64,000 bases of DNA from a virus. Location of the stretch: positions 1 to 64,000 of the IMG/VR virus record IMGVR_UViG_3300034198_008895; one strand, 5' to 3'. Shown here in pieces: positions 15,084 through 23,371 of this stretch. Position 1 is the first letter of the stretch. The number at the start of each line of letters is the position of its first letter. The notes under the pieces are model-generated. The model was given only the letters and a program-made list of their open reading frames with translations, was not told the DNA's origin and did not search any database. The position numbers were made by a program, and so were the translations under genes.

Positions 15084-17594
15084 TTAACCACAGGTTCCTT
15101 CGTATCCACAAGCTTCGCAAATAGAACAACCATCACGTTTAACAAGATTATAAGCACCGCAGTCAGGACACTTTTTACCGGTTGGTGCAAGTTCCTTAAC
15201 TTCAGATGTCTCATTTTTGACTTCATTATTAGTAACAACCTCATCGACTTCATCAGTCATAGGTTCACCAGTGTCATTAACGATCTTATATTTCTTAGCC
15301 AATTTACCTTCCTTGGTTAAGAAACCATCTTCAATCAGAGCTTGTTCAATAATATAACCCATAGCAGCGGCATCAGAACTATGCCACAGCGGAACAGGTT
15401 TGTTATCCTTCATCTTGGTGCCATATCGAACAGTGCCATGTTCCCAACTGATCTCGCGCAGATTTTCAATCAGTTTAGTGACAGGAACACCGTAACGCGC
15501 ACCAACACTCATCGTACGGAAAGCAGAGTCCCAAGAGGAACTGCTAACACCAAAGTTTGCTTCAAGAATAAATTCAACAGGACGACGAATAGTGATAGTA
15601 CCAAAACGAGTCTTGCGAATGATCTTCATGAAGCTAATAACAATCAGGAACTTCTTTTCACCATCGCTGGTATGGAAACGTTCCTTAATAGTAATGCTAG
15701 GCAGAGTACCATCTTTGCGTGACTCAAATGGTTGAGCATACATTTCATCGATGATCTGATCGAGTGTTTTGCCATTATCATCAAATTCTTCCTTGACGAC
15801 AGGAGCGACAGTTGTCTCTTCCTTCTTAACAGAAAGAACCGCGCCCAGAATGTCATTCGGACGATAGGTGGCAAGACCTTTCAGACCAGACTTCCAAGCA
15901 TACATGTACAGATCTTTAAACTTTTCATACGGATAATCAGCAGGAATATTAACTGTCTTAGAAATAGCTGTATCGATATAAGGTTGAACAGCCTTCATAA
16001 TGTCAGTATGTGCTTCAACCGACATTTCCAAAGCTGTCACAAAGTTATCAGGCAACTTAGTCATGTCATGACCCATTGCACGATAATAACGCCAAGCATG
16101 GTCTGCCACTTCAAAAGTCTTCTTACTACCATCAGCCATACGCTTCAAACGGTCATAAACCCACGAGAACGGAGGTTCAATACCATTGGAAGCATTATCA
16201 GCAAATGCCAAAGAGATCGTGCCGGTAGGAGCGATCGACAGCAGATGGGAGTTACGAATACCATGTTCAGCAATACGATCTTTGATATATTGCGGAAGCC
16301 GAGAAATAAACTTACCTGACAAATACTTTTCTTTATCAAAGAACGGGAAAGCACCCTTTTCAATAGCAAGATCAATTGAAGTCATATATGCGGTGTCGCG
16401 CATAACTTCAGAAACATACTTAGCAAAATCAACACCATCGGACTTGTTATACCACTTACCAAGCATGATGATTGCGTCACCAATGCCAAGGAAGCCAAGA
16501 CCAATACGGCGTTTATTCATTGCTTCTTGACGCTGCTTTTCCAGAGGCCAGGCAGTAGCGTCAAGAACATTATCCAACATACGAATAGCGATACGGACAG
16601 TATCCCTGAAGGCGTCTTCATCAAAGTAAGCTTCAGGTGTAAACGGGTTACGAACAAACTTGGTTAGATTGATGGAACCAAGATCACAGCAACCGTAAGG
16701 AGGAAGAGGTTGTTCAGCACACGGATTAGTGGCTTCAATGGTTTCGCAATAGTAAAGATTATTTTCTTCATTCATGCGATCAAGGAACAGGATACCTGGT
16801 TCGGCAAAGTCGTATGTCGACTTCATGACCAGATCCCAAAGATCAGATGCAGGAATAGTTTTCCAAACCCAGACACCTGTTGCTTCATCTAAGTAGCTAT
16901 TGTTTTCTTCGATATAACCAGGACAAGGTTTAGCTTTGTGAACAAGTTGCCACATAGCTTTATCTTCAACAGCCTTCATGAACTTATCAGTCACACCGAT
17001 AGATAGGTTGAAGTTATTGAATTCACCCTTGGTGCGTTTAGCTGTAATAAAACTAAAGATGTCTGGATGATCACAACGCAGAACACCCATTTGTGCTCCA
17101 CGACGACCGCCAGCAGATTCAACTGTTTCACACGAACGATCGAAAACACGCATGTAAGACAACGGACCTGATGCATGTGACTGAGTACCCTTGACGTACG
17201 CATCGAACGGACGAATGCGACTAAAGTCATACCCCACACCACCGCCACGACGCATCGTTTCAGCAGCTTCACCCAGGGCAATATAAATAGAAGGATAACC
17301 GTCATGATCAAAACCACTGACAGCATCACCAACTGGTTGGATAAAACAGTTAATTAAAGTAGATTCAGAGTTCATACCAGCGGCAGAATTAATGCGACCA
17401 CCAGGAATGAAACCATTCTGTTGTGCTTCAAAGAAAACAGGACCCCAATGATTAGGATCTTGCTCAATAGAAGCTAATGCAACCGCTACACGGCTTTGCA
17501 GTTGCGGAATATCTTGTTCACTACCTTTAGCATACTTCTCCATGAAGGCATCAATGCTAATTTCTTGCGGTTCAAGGTGCACAGCGGTGTTCAT
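15084..17594 (-). CDS. nrdJ: Class II (adenosylcobalamin-dependent) ribonucleoside-diphosphate reductase
   Basis: 836 aa from the ATG at 17594, with AAGGACT upstream; longer in-frame starts are not supported. It reduces ribonucleotides to deoxyribonucleotides using a B12-derived radical, without a separate small subunit. Visible signatures: Cys83 in NCF, GGGVGYDF (117-124), the radical-site segment NPCAEQPL with Cys292 and Glu294, GCCDLGSINL, and the substrate-binding segment SIAPTGTISL. A TSCPD-type domain follows (about 660-790). The last 30 residues are a zinc ribbon with CPDC and CSICEACGYEGTC, which probably holds the redox-active cysteines. No nrdA/nrdB neighbours are present. It provides dNTPs together with dcd and thyA elsewhere in the window. 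Confidence 0.95.
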   Translation of the reverse strand: MNTAVHLEPQEISIDAFMEKYAKGSEQDIPQLQSRVAVALASIEQDPNHWGPVFFEAQQNGFIPGGRINSAAGMNSESTLINCFIQPVGDAVSGFDHDGYPSIYIALGEAAETMRRGGGVGYDFSRIRPFDAYVKGTQSHASGPLSYMRVFDRSCETVESAGGRRGAQMGVLRCDHPDIFSFITAKRTKGEFNNFNLSIGVTDKFMKAVEDKAMWQLVHKAKPCPGYIEENNSYLDEATGVWVWKTIPASDLWDLVMKSTYDFAEPGILFLDRMNEENNLYYCETIEATNPCAEQPLPPYGCCDLGSINLTKFVRNPFTPEAYFDEDAFRDTVRIAIRMLDNVLDATAWPLEKQRQEAMNKRRIGLGFLGIGDAIIMLGKWYNKSDGVDFAKYVSEVMRDTAYMTSIDLAIEKGAFPFFDKEKYLSGKFISRLPQYIKDRIAEHGIRNSHLLSIAPTGTISLAFADNASNGIEPPFSWVYDRLKRMADGSKKTFEVADHAWRYYRAMGHDMTKLPDNFVTALEMSVEAHTDIMKAVQPYIDTAISKTVNIPADYPYEKFKDLYMYAWKSGLKGLATYRPNDILGAVLSVKKEETTVAPVVKEEFDDNGKTLDQIIDEMYAQPFESRKDGTLPSITIKERFHTSDGEKKFLIVISFMKIIRKTRFGTITIRRPVEFILEANFGVSSSSWDSAFRTMSVGARYGVPVTKLIENLREISWEHGTVRYGTKMKDNKPVPLWHSSDAAAMGYIIEQALIEDGFLTKEGKLAKKYKIVNDTGEPMTDEVDEVVTNNEVKNETSEVKELAPTGKKCPDCGAYNLVKRDGCSICEACGYEGTCG

Positions 17595-17850
17595 TATCAG
17601 TCCTTTTCTTGTGTGAAAATTTGAAGAAATCTGTAATCCAAGTGATGGATGATAAAAATAAAAAAATGAATATTCGGGTAAAAATAAAAAGAGAGAGAAC
17701 AAGTTCTCTCTCGGTAAAATACCTGTTTCAACTCATAGCGATATTACCAACTTTGAGTCTCAAAACATGAAAAAATAAACTATTCCTGAATCCTTAGTGT
17801 CGTTATTTTTGTACCTGTGTACAAGGTATTTATAGTAAAATAAATAAAAA
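17595..17850 (-). promoter_or_regulatory. nrdJ leader region with an internal hairpin
   Basis: About 256 nt without a gene. It lacks the CATATATA motif. On the minus strand it contains a small dyad (TTGTAC...GTACAA near 17812-17825), a second dyad (TTTGAG/CTCAAA near 17753-17766) and a strong hairpin (17691-17712). It may be a regulated leader, but no cobalamin-riboswitch box was recognised. Confidence 0.35.
17691..17712 (-). terminator. Terminator-like hairpin in the nrdJ leader (possible attenuator)
   Basis: A 10-bp stem (GAGAGAGAAC, loop AA, GTTCTCTCTC) followed by TTTTTATTTTTA on the minus strand, about 97 nt before the nrdJ start. There is no gene between it and the terminator at 17851, so it could attenuate nrdJ transcription. 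Confidence 0.5.
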
Positions 17851-17875
17851 ATCAGAGGGCTAGATGCCCTCTGAT
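17851..17875 (-). terminator. Terminator
   Basis: A 10-bp stem (ATCAGAGGGC, loop TAGAT, GCCCTCTGAT) followed by TTTTTTATTT on the minus strand. It ends the 19.8-17.9 kb gene cluster. Confidence 0.88.
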
Positions 17876-17879
17876 CTTC

Positions 17880-18083
17880 TTACGTTTGACATGTCTCGCA
17901 AATAGGTCTAACGATAATAAAGTACTCTTTAGTTGAAGAGTCTTGATAGTAAAAATTAGGTTGACAATTAGCCATATAAAGAAAATCTTTCAGGCTATAT
18001 ACTTTTGTCTTTCTTTTAATTTCAGTGTCACATTCAGCACACTGATAGATAACTATTGCCTCAATAGTCTGTTCAATTGTCAT
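17880..18083 (-). CDS. Small zinc-ribbon-like protein
   Basis: 67 aa with two Cys pairs, CAEC (residues 15-18) and CETC near the C-terminus, likely binding one zinc ion. Its start overlaps the end of the 114-aa Cys-rich gene by 11 nt. It is the last gene of a six-gene overlapping run. Role unknown; such proteins often bind nucleic acid or host factors. Confidence 0.82.
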   Translation of the reverse strand: MTIEQTIEAIVIYQCAECDTEIKRKTKVYSLKDFLYMANCQPNFYYQDSSTKEYFIIVRPICETCQT

Positions 18084-18417
18084 TATGATAGTCTCTGAGA
18101 TTCTTCAGACAATTATCACAGAGATGGTAAATAGGACCACAGGAACCTTCATCAGGATCTCGTGTAGCAGTTGTTTTACAATCAACAGCTTGACAATGAT
18201 CACAACTATAATTATATTCAGGATTTTCTTTAGCAGACAAGTACTTGTTATAACACTCGTCACACCAATCAATCAACTCACTACCGAATGAGTCAGTTTC
18301 CCCTACTATACGATGTGTAGCAGGACGATCTTCATGATCATCACACATCATACCTTCAGGAACTTTAAGCTGTTGACCGGGAAGATAACTATTAGGTCCA
18401 ATAACGTCAGCCATCAT
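18073..18417 (-). CDS. Cysteine-rich zinc-binding protein
   Basis: 114 aa with several Cys/His clusters (CDDH, CDEC, CDHCQAVDC, CDNC), enough for two or three zinc sites. The ATGATG start overlaps the stop of the preceding gene (ATGA), showing coupling. Function unknown; it is flanked by another zinc-ribbon gene. Confidence 0.84.
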   Translation of the reverse strand: MMADVIGPNSYLPGQQLKVPEGMMCDDHEDRPATHRIVGETDSFGSELIDWCDECYNKYLSAKENPEYNYSCDHCQAVDCKTTATRDPDEGSCGPIYHLCDNCLKNLRDYHNDN

Positions 18418-18806
18418 ACTTCCACAGTAATGAGTTTATTTTCTATCAGATACTTGGTAACAAATACTTCTGTATCCAAATAACACTCAACATGTTCTTT
18501 ATAAACTCCTGAGTCTATTGTGGTTTCCATATTTTCATTTGTTTTATGTACCATATCTTTATTTTTTCTAGCAAAACTATCAAACAACGTAACCTGAATA
18601 TTAGGTTGCTCGTGATTAAACGGTAAACGAAGTTTTCCAATTCTTTCATTTTTATAATAGATATAGGTCGACGAGTCAAACTTCAGTCCGATTTCGTTGG
18701 ACATTTCATCTACAACAAAAGTACTGTCATCATTTAAATCAAGAAATAGACCAAAGCCTTCATCACCTACATCGAAAGCACGGACATTAATGCAGCGTTC
18801 TTTCAT
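18414..18806 (-). CDS. Unknown 130-aa protein
   Basis: A beta-rich N-terminal half (FGLFLDLNDDSTFVVDEM, FDSSTYIYYKNERIGKLRL). It overlaps both neighbours by an ATGA-type junction, so it is translationally coupled in the 19.8-17.9 kb operon. AAGGAGTAACAAA precedes its start. No family recognised. Confidence 0.84.
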   Translation of the reverse strand: MKERCINVRAFDVGDEGFGLFLDLNDDSTFVVDEMSNEIGLKFDSSTYIYYKNERIGKLRLPFNHEQPNIQVTLFDSFARKNKDMVHKTNENMETTIDSGVYKEHVECYLDTEVFVTKYLIENKLITVEV

Positions 18807-19225
18807 TTTGTTACTCCTTTTTCTTCAGGGAATAGATATTCACGACACCAATCAACACGAGTTTGCATAAACTTGTGCATGTAATCAGCAATGATTTTAT
18901 TATAGAATTCTTCGATCGTAAACTTTTCATCAGGTTTAGGACCAAAGATAATACTTTCACCCAAAGGAACAATACCATTGAATGGAGCCATAATGATCTC
19001 AAGATACAAAGTAGGTCGAGCACCTATCTCGAACTCTTTAATCTGAATCATCTCACGAAAAGCATTATCAATAACAATGAGAATATCTTTCAACCGCATA
19101 TTGTTATGGTATAAAGGACCTAGACACTCACGAAGAGATTCAACAGTAAAAGATTCTGCGTGACGTTTTGAGAAACGAAGAAGCTCGCATAAAGTTTCAG
19201 AAAAAGGTTTTTCTTTGGTTTCCAT
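18803..19225 (-). CDS. Unknown 140-aa protein
   Basis: A mainly helical acidic protein (ETLCELLRFSKRHAESFTVESLRE split by a turn, then FTIEEFYNKIIADYMHKF). Its start overlaps the stop of the 92-aa gene at 19225, and its own stop overlaps the next start. No family recognised. Confidence 0.84.
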   Translation of the reverse strand: METKEKPFSETLCELLRFSKRHAESFTVESLRECLGPLYHNNMRLKDILIVIDNAFREMIQIKEFEIGARPTLYLEIIMAPFNGIVPLGESIIFGPKPDEKFTIEEFYNKIIADYMHKFMQTRVDWCREYLFPEEKGVTK

Positions 19226-19503
19226 TATTTCACCAGTTCAATTTCGTGTTCTCTTACAAGAACGATGTCACTATTATCAGGATAGTTTTCTATCCCGCCC
19301 TTACCAAGTTTATTTTCAAAGAAATCTTGACTTAATAACAAGTAGACCGTAAAAGGTTTACGATCAGTAAAAATATTGGTGAAACCAAAGACATACATGG
19401 TTTCACCACGCTGAGCGGCAGCCCAGCCATTTTCATTAAATAGAGTTTCTTTAATAATAACTTTATCGTTTTGCTTAAACTTAGTTTTGATCGGCGGATG
19501 CAT
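19225..19503 (-). CDS. Unknown 92-aa protein
   Basis: A small beta-rich protein (KFKQNDKVIIKETLF, RGETMYVFGFTNIF, KPFTVYLLLSQDFFE), possibly a single SH3-like barrel, which is inference from pattern only. It overlaps the end of the 115-aa gene by 23 nt and is coupled to the next gene. Confidence 0.82.
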   Translation of the reverse strand: MHPPIKTKFKQNDKVIIKETLFNENGWAAAQRGETMYVFGFTNIFTDRKPFTVYLLLSQDFFENKLGKGGIENYPDNSDIVLVREHEIELVK

Positions 19504-19828
19504 TAGTAGCCTCTCTAGCTGCTTTGTTCAAAGCTTTAAGATATTCAATAATCTTTTCATCTGTCCAAGCATGAACCATAGTGTTATCTTTCGTAACATC
19601 ATCTTCAGTGATAACTTTACGAATACTAGTATCAGACCAATCAATATTGACAACACGTTTGCGGTTACCAATCTCGATCAAACCAAGTGGAGTCTTAACT
19701 AACCACCAAGGGTTAGCCATAATCATATCGACATATGCGGAAGGCCAATATTTGTTTTCAAGTTTCCATAATTTAAGAACTTTGATATCTGCAAGCAGGA
19801 ACAAAGCCTTTACTTTTTCTTCAGTCAT
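19481..19828 (-). CDS. Unknown 115-aa protein
   Basis: First gene of the overlapping six-gene run. AGGAGAAATAA precedes the ATG, and a CATATATA motif lies 31 nt upstream. The sequence has a Trp-rich segment (LWKLENKYWPSAYVDM, ANPWWLVKTPLG) and a helical C-terminus. No family recognised. Confidence 0.84.
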   Translation of the reverse strand: MTEEKVKALFLLADIKVLKLWKLENKYWPSAYVDMIMANPWWLVKTPLGLIEIGNRKRVVNIDWSDTSIRKVITEDDVTKDNTMVHAWTDEKIIEYLKALNKAAREATNASADQN

Positions 19829-19858
19829 TTATTTCTCCTGTACGTTATATACAATTAT

Positions 19859-19866
19859 TATATATG
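19859..19866 (-). promoter_or_regulatory. CATATATA promoter motif
   Basis: The minus strand reads GCCATATATAATAATTG, 31 nt before the first gene of the 19.8-17.9 kb operon. Confidence 0.65.
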
Positions 19867-19900
19867 GCATCATAGTACTTTCTAAAACATAAAAAAAAAA

Positions 19901-19922
19901 ACAAGGGACCGAAGTCCCTTGT
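19901..19922 (-). terminator. Terminator
   Basis: A 9-bp stem (ACAAGGGAC, loop CGAA, GTCCCTTGT) followed by a long T run on the minus strand, just after the 278-aa gene. Confidence 0.9.
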
Positions 19923-19924
19923 TC

Positions 19925-20761
19925 TTATTTGCAAGCAAGCGTTAGCAGAATTTCTTTCATCTGTGTAACACCGCCATTACAGAAGATCAGACCAGGATGT
20001 TCACGAACACAATCTTGGTGACCGTGATTGATGTGACCAACAATCAGAACAACATAGTCACAGTGCTTTGCCTGAGAACGAATTAGGCTTAGGTTTTCTT
20101 CTTGCTTATAAAAACGCAAGTCGAGCATTTCGCCATATTCCGATTCAGTCTGGAAAGCAACTTCTCCCATAACACCAATCACCATGACTCTTGGCAGTTG
20201 TTGTCTCTTTTGCCCTGTGATCTTGCGAGCATCTTCCAACTTCTTAGCGAAGCTTCGTTCAACATTACCGAGGGCTGTGCTTAAAGCAGCTTCAAGTTCA
20301 TTGGTAAGCTGGTCTTCAAACTGCTTTGCCAAACAGCTAGCCATTTCTGAGATCTTGTCACTGAAAGTAAAACGATCAAGAATACCAGGTATTTTCTTTG
20401 GCTTGGTATAATTAGGCATTATTGGCGGAGCAACATCAGGACCTTTGTAAGTCTGTGTTGGTTGAAAACCAGTACCTAGTGATGGAAGTTTGACTTCAGG
20501 CTTTTCAACCGTTTCCTTTGGCTTTTCACCATAGAACAAAGGGTTAACAACAATCTTACCCATGGAGGCTCTTTTCTTCAGATCTTCCGAAATATTGTAA
20601 AAAGTTCCTTTTGAGTAATGTTTTTCCTTAGGAAAAAGATCTGACTGAACTTGCATAAGACAACCGACCCAGGTTGCATTTTTATTTGCATTCTGAAGAA
20701 TTGCTGCATTGTGAACAAGTCTGTCAAGATCTTCTTCAGACATTCTGTATTTTTTCGTCAT
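19925..20761 (-). CDS. Unknown 278-aa protein
   Basis: Has its own promoter motif (20811) and terminator, so it is a single-gene unit. The N-terminal 65 residues are helical. A proline-rich linker follows (about 85-125), then a helical region (135-190) and a C-terminal alpha/beta domain with LPRVMVIGVMG, CDYVVLIVGHINHGHQDC and HPGLIFCNGGVTQM. This pattern recalls a Rossmann-like fold but no family was recognised. Confidence 0.82.
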   Translation of the reverse strand: MTKKYRMSEEDLDRLVHNAAILQNANKNATWVGCLMQVQSDLFPKEKHYSKGTFYNISEDLKKRASMGKIVVNPLFYGEKPKETVEKPEVKLPSLGTGFQPTQTYKGPDVAPPIMPNYTKPKKIPGILDRFTFSDKISEMASCLAKQFEDQLTNELEAALSTALGNVERSFAKKLEDARKITGQKRQQLPRVMVIGVMGEVAFQTESEYGEMLDLRFYKQEENLSLIRSQAKHCDYVVLIVGHINHGHQDCVREHPGLIFCNGGVTQMKEILLTLACK

Positions 20762-20810
20762 TTAATGCTCCTTACTCATTTAAGAGTGTAGTGGTTAATA
20801 TTCCATTTAT

Positions 20811-20818
20811 TATATATG
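20811..20818 (-). promoter_or_regulatory. CATATATA promoter motif
   Basis: The minus strand reads TTACATATATAATAAATGG, 50 nt before the 278-aa gene. Confidence 0.6.
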
Positions 20819-20847
20819 TAATCATAAAAAATTCAAAAAAAAAAAGA

Positions 20848-20869
20848 ACTAGGTGGTTACCCACCTAGT
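20848..20869 (-). terminator. Terminator
   Basis: A 9-bp stem (ACTAGGTGG, loop TTAC, CCACCTAGT) followed by a T run on the minus strand. Confidence 0.88.
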
Positions 20870-20872
20870 CTT

Positions 20873-21031
20873 CTATTTCTTTTTAGACTTCTTACAGTCA
20901 CACTTGATTACATCATATTCAGTCATCGATCCGATCTTATAGGCGGGTCGAAGTATTTCACCAGTATCTTTACATTTAGGACAAGGTGGTTTAGGTTTCT
21001 TTTTAAATAGATTTTTCAACCAGTTAAACAT
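20873..21031 (-). CDS. Small 52-aa zinc-finger-like protein
   Basis: Begins MFNWLKNLFKKKPK and contains CPKC (17-20) and CDC (44-46), so it could hold one metal ion; both ends are lysine-rich. It starts right after the stop of the 137-aa gene (TAAAATG) and ends just before a terminator. Short but well placed, with Cys spacing arguing against chance. Confidence 0.78.
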   Translation of the reverse strand: MFNWLKNLFKKKPKPPCPKCKDTGEILRPAYKIGSMTEYDVIKCDCKKSKKK

Positions 21032-21032
21032 T

Positions 21033-21446
21033 TTAATCATCCAGTTTAATTGTTTCAGGAGGAACTTCAGAAGGATTGAGAATTTTGTAAGTTAAAAACT
21101 CTTGAGCAGATTCTTTTATTGATTCACAGACACAAGAGATATTTCTATAGACTCCTGTGCCGTGCGATTTAGTATTATGCACACGATAAACAATATGTTC
21201 GTAATAACCAAACCACCAATGTTTGCTAACAATTTCAATAATACCAATAGAACCATCTTCACGTTGGAAAGCAGTTCCAATAGCTGGATGATTTTTAATA
21301 CGAGTAATAAGTTCAGGTCTTGAAGTATCTTGACCTATGGCTTCTCGATATTTTCGATACTGACCATAGTTAAAACAATGCTTCATAATAACACCACCGA
21401 TTAGCGGTGTTTCGAATGTATACATTTCACCATCTCTAGTTAACAT
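21033..21446 (-). CDS. Unknown 137-aa protein
   Basis: A beta-rich protein (MYTFETPLIGGVIM, GSIGIIEIVSKHWWFGYYEHIVYRV) with an unusual His/Trp/Tyr-rich centre. AAGGAGATATC precedes the ATG, and a CATATATA motif lies 28 nt upstream. No family recognised. Confidence 0.84.
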   Translation of the reverse strand: MLTRDGEMYTFETPLIGGVIMKHCFNYGQYRKYREAIGQDTSRPELITRIKNHPAIGTAFQREDGSIGIIEIVSKHWWFGYYEHIVYRVHNTKSHGTGVYRNISCVCESIKESAQEFLTYKILNPSEVPPETIKLDD

Positions 21447-21473
21447 GATATCTCCTTTTTATTAGTCAGTAGA

Positions 21474-21481
21474 TATATATG
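21474..21481 (-). promoter_or_regulatory. CATATATA promoter motif
   Basis: The minus strand reads TTGCATATATATCT, 28 nt before the 137-aa gene. Confidence 0.6.
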
Positions 21482-21498
21482 CAATTATTTAATATTCA

Positions 21499-22206
21499 CT
21501 AACCTTTAAGTTTAGTAGTAACAAGATATTCTAAAGCACCTAATACCTTCTTAAGAGAATCTACCATATTAAAAACATAAATAACTTCGTCTTTGTCAGG
21601 TGTTTTGGTCATGTAAGTAGACCAACCCTGAAGTGCTTTAACAACGTCCTCTTCTTCTGCTAAAGAAGAAACATTCATCGTAACTTTAATTTCTTTATAA
21701 AGAGCTACAAATTGTGTTTTATTGATATCAAGTTTTACTTTCCTCATGAGTTGTTTAGCACGCGCATAGTCGTACTGTTCAATCATGGAATCACAATTAA
21801 ATGTAATTGGTTTTGTTTTTACAAACCAGTAAAAAGGAATTAATTTTTCAGAATTACTGTCATAGTTAGTTGAAGCATCTGCGTAAGATAAAACAGCATA
21901 ACTCCACTCGTCACAAATTTGTTTATAAAGTTTTAGTTCTTTATCTGTTGTAGGTTTTTTCGGAAGATAAACAAATGTAATTAATTCTGTTTGTAATTTA
22001 TCAGAAGGATAAAGATAAGCTTTATATAGAAGATTATAGTTTGTTTGGCTATATTTCTTTGTTGGTGTAATAATAATAGGCGCAGAAGAAACAGTTGTTT
22101 CGCGTTGCATCTCTGGAGGTGATTCTAAAGTTCTTATTTCAGAAACTTTAGTAGCTGAACAACCTGTTATAAAAATTACAGCAAGAAATAAAATAAACTT
22201 AGTCAT
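21499..22206 (-). CDS. Lipoprotein of unknown function
   Basis: 235 aa from the ATG at 22206 (GGAG 13 nt upstream). The N-terminus MTKFILFLAVIFITGC is a type II signal peptide with lipobox ITGC, so Cys16 should be lipidated and the mature protein anchored on a membrane, probably the outer one. The mature part is mainly helical with no recognised domain. It overlaps the upstream two-helix membrane protein gene by 8 nt, which suggests the two act together at the envelope (lysis, spanin-like bridging or superinfection control). This is inference. Confidence 0.85.
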   Translation of the reverse strand: MTKFILFLAVIFITGCSATKVSEIRTLESPPEMQRETTVSSAPIIITPTKKYSQTNYNLLYKAYLYPSDKLQTELITFVYLPKKPTTDKELKLYKQICDEWSYAVLSYADASTNYDSNSEKLIPFYWFVKTKPITFNCDSMIEQYDYARAKQLMRKVKLDINKTQFVALYKEIKVTMNVSSLAEEEDVVKALQGWSTYMTKTPDKDEVIYVFNMVDSLKKVLGALEYLVTTKLKG

Positions 22207-22456
22207 TTTCTTCTTTCTCCGCAAGTTGAGTTGGTTCTACCTTTTCTTGAGATAGCTCATAAATCTTTGCTAACAAAAGAAAAATGAAAATTGAAAAAAG
22301 AAACGTGAACATAAAGAAAAGAATAATCTCTTCCTGATCACCTAACCCATAATGCCTAACTTCAACTGCTGTCAGAATAATCGACACAATTAAAGTTAGT
22401 AACAGACCTAAGGGTGCTACCTTCCCTTGAAGAAAACAGATTAATTTTTCTAACAT
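22199..22456 (-). CDS. Small two-helix membrane protein
   Basis: 85 aa from the ATG at 22456 (GGGAGTTATA upstream). Two hydrophobic helices lie at about residues 14-33 (APLGLLLTLIVSIILTAVEV) and 46-67 (IILFFMFTFLFSIFIFLLLA), followed by a charged tail. It partners the overlapping lipoprotein gene. Candidate roles are lysis or envelope modification; no family recognised. Confidence 0.83.
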   Translation of the reverse strand: MLEKLICFLQGKVAPLGLLLTLIVSIILTAVEVRHYGLGDQEEIILFFMFTFLFSIFIFLLLAKIYELSQEKVEPTQLAEKEEND

Positions 22457-22505
22457 TATAACTCCCAAAAAGCTATTTACCCAAATTAGTTAGAAAAAGA
22501 AAAAA

Positions 22506-22528
22506 GACACCAGGAGTAACCTGGTGTC
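22506..22528 (-). terminator. Terminator
   Basis: A 9-bp stem (GACACCAGG, loop AGTAA, CCTGGTGTC) followed by TTTTTC on the minus strand. Confidence 0.87.
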
Positions 22529-22533
22529 TTCTA

Positions 22534-22770
22534 TCATTCAGCTGTAAGTATAAGCTGATAATTACCTAAATCAGAAACATCAACATTGACATTCAGTTTA
22601 GCTTCACAAACAGGACATTCAGCTTTCACATTTTCTTCCCTGTCGAATGCCGGACTATATTCTTCCAACCTATCACAGAGTTCATCAATAATTGGACTCT
22701 TAGAGCGTTTGTCAGAAAGCAGCTGAAGAAGTTCTTTATCAGTGTAATTTGAATAGTTAGTGTGACTCAT
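22534..22770 (-). CDS. Unknown 78-aa protein with a Cys pair
   Basis: The ATG at 22770 overlaps the end of the zinc-finger gene (14 nt). The N-terminus has a helical YTDKELLQLLSDKRSKSPIIDELCDRLEE type segment (shown here in part), common in small phage proteins. CPVC follows at about residues 52-55. No clear ribosome-binding site is visible, consistent with coupled translation. Confidence 0.78.
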   Translation of the reverse strand: MSHTNYSNYTDKELLQLLSDKRSKSPIIDELCDRLEEYSPAFDREENVKAECPVCEAKLNVNVDVSDLGNYQLILTAE

Positions 22771-23128
22771 TCTGGTTAGCTTCGCGGTAAGGTTCAAGAG
22801 AACTTGACAGCAAAGACATAGTGGAAGTAATACTCTTAGCTGCCTCATTGTAAATGTTGATAGCCTTAGATAAACGAAGCAACTCGGCGTGTTGCGACTT
22901 CTTATCATTTTCCAAAGTCTGAACTTTATGAATCAGAATTTGGTTATCCATCATTAACTTACCAAAAGCAATATTAGCTTGTTCAAGTGTAGCAAACTTA
23001 CCAACCATCTTATAAGGTAAGTCATGATCATTCGGATGAACTTTTGCACAATGTTGAAGAAGTTGATCTTCTTTCTCACACTCAAATCCACAACAGCTAC
23101 AACGATAATTCATTTTCTTCTTACCCAT
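22757..23128 (-). CDS. C2H2-type zinc finger protein with coiled coil
   Basis: 123 aa from the ATG at 23128 (GAGAAGGAAA upstream, inside the end of the preceding gene). Residues 9-30 read CSCCGFECEKEDQLLQHCAKVH, written here only as CSCC...H...H, a classical C2H2 finger. A coiled coil follows (QILIHKVQTLENDKKSQHAE and on). A nucleic-acid-binding role is likely but the target is unknown. Confidence 0.84.
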   Translation of the reverse strand: MGKKKMNYRCSCCGFECEKEDQLLQHCAKVHPNDHDLPYKMVGKFATLEQANIAFGKLMMDNQILIHKVQTLENDKKSQHAELLRLSKAINIYNEAAKSITSTMSLLSSSLEPYREANQNESH

Positions 23129-23345
23129 TTTCCTTCTCCCGGAATTTGATAAGAATTTCACAGGTCTTCATGTTGCAGAGCATGCCATCAACATGAGCAC
23201 AACCTTCCTTCTTATAAACATCACAGTGTTTAACCGGATCGTCTTTACGACCAAAAATCGCATCATGTCGATTACCAAATTTCTCACGATCGGTAATAGG
23301 ACGTTCAGCAGATCCTTTACCACCAGCACCAGTAACGATACCCAT
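23121..23345 (-). CDS. Unknown 74-aa protein
   Basis: A Gly-rich start (MGIVTGAGGKGSAERPITD) followed by a Cys/His-containing second half (KHCDVYKKEGCAHVDGMLCNMKTC) that could bind metal. It overlaps the zinc-finger gene by 8 nt. No family recognised. Confidence 0.82.
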   Translation of the reverse strand: MGIVTGAGGKGSAERPITDREKFGNRHDAIFGRKDDPVKHCDVYKKEGCAHVDGMLCNMKTCEILIKFREKENG

Positions 23346-23371
23346 TTATTTATTCTCCGTATTGGAAAGAG

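Noticed and set aside
17595-17850. Cobalamin riboswitch upstream of the B12-dependent reductase
   Set aside because: No B12-box-like sequence was recognised, and the segment is AT-rich and short; only simple hairpins are visible.
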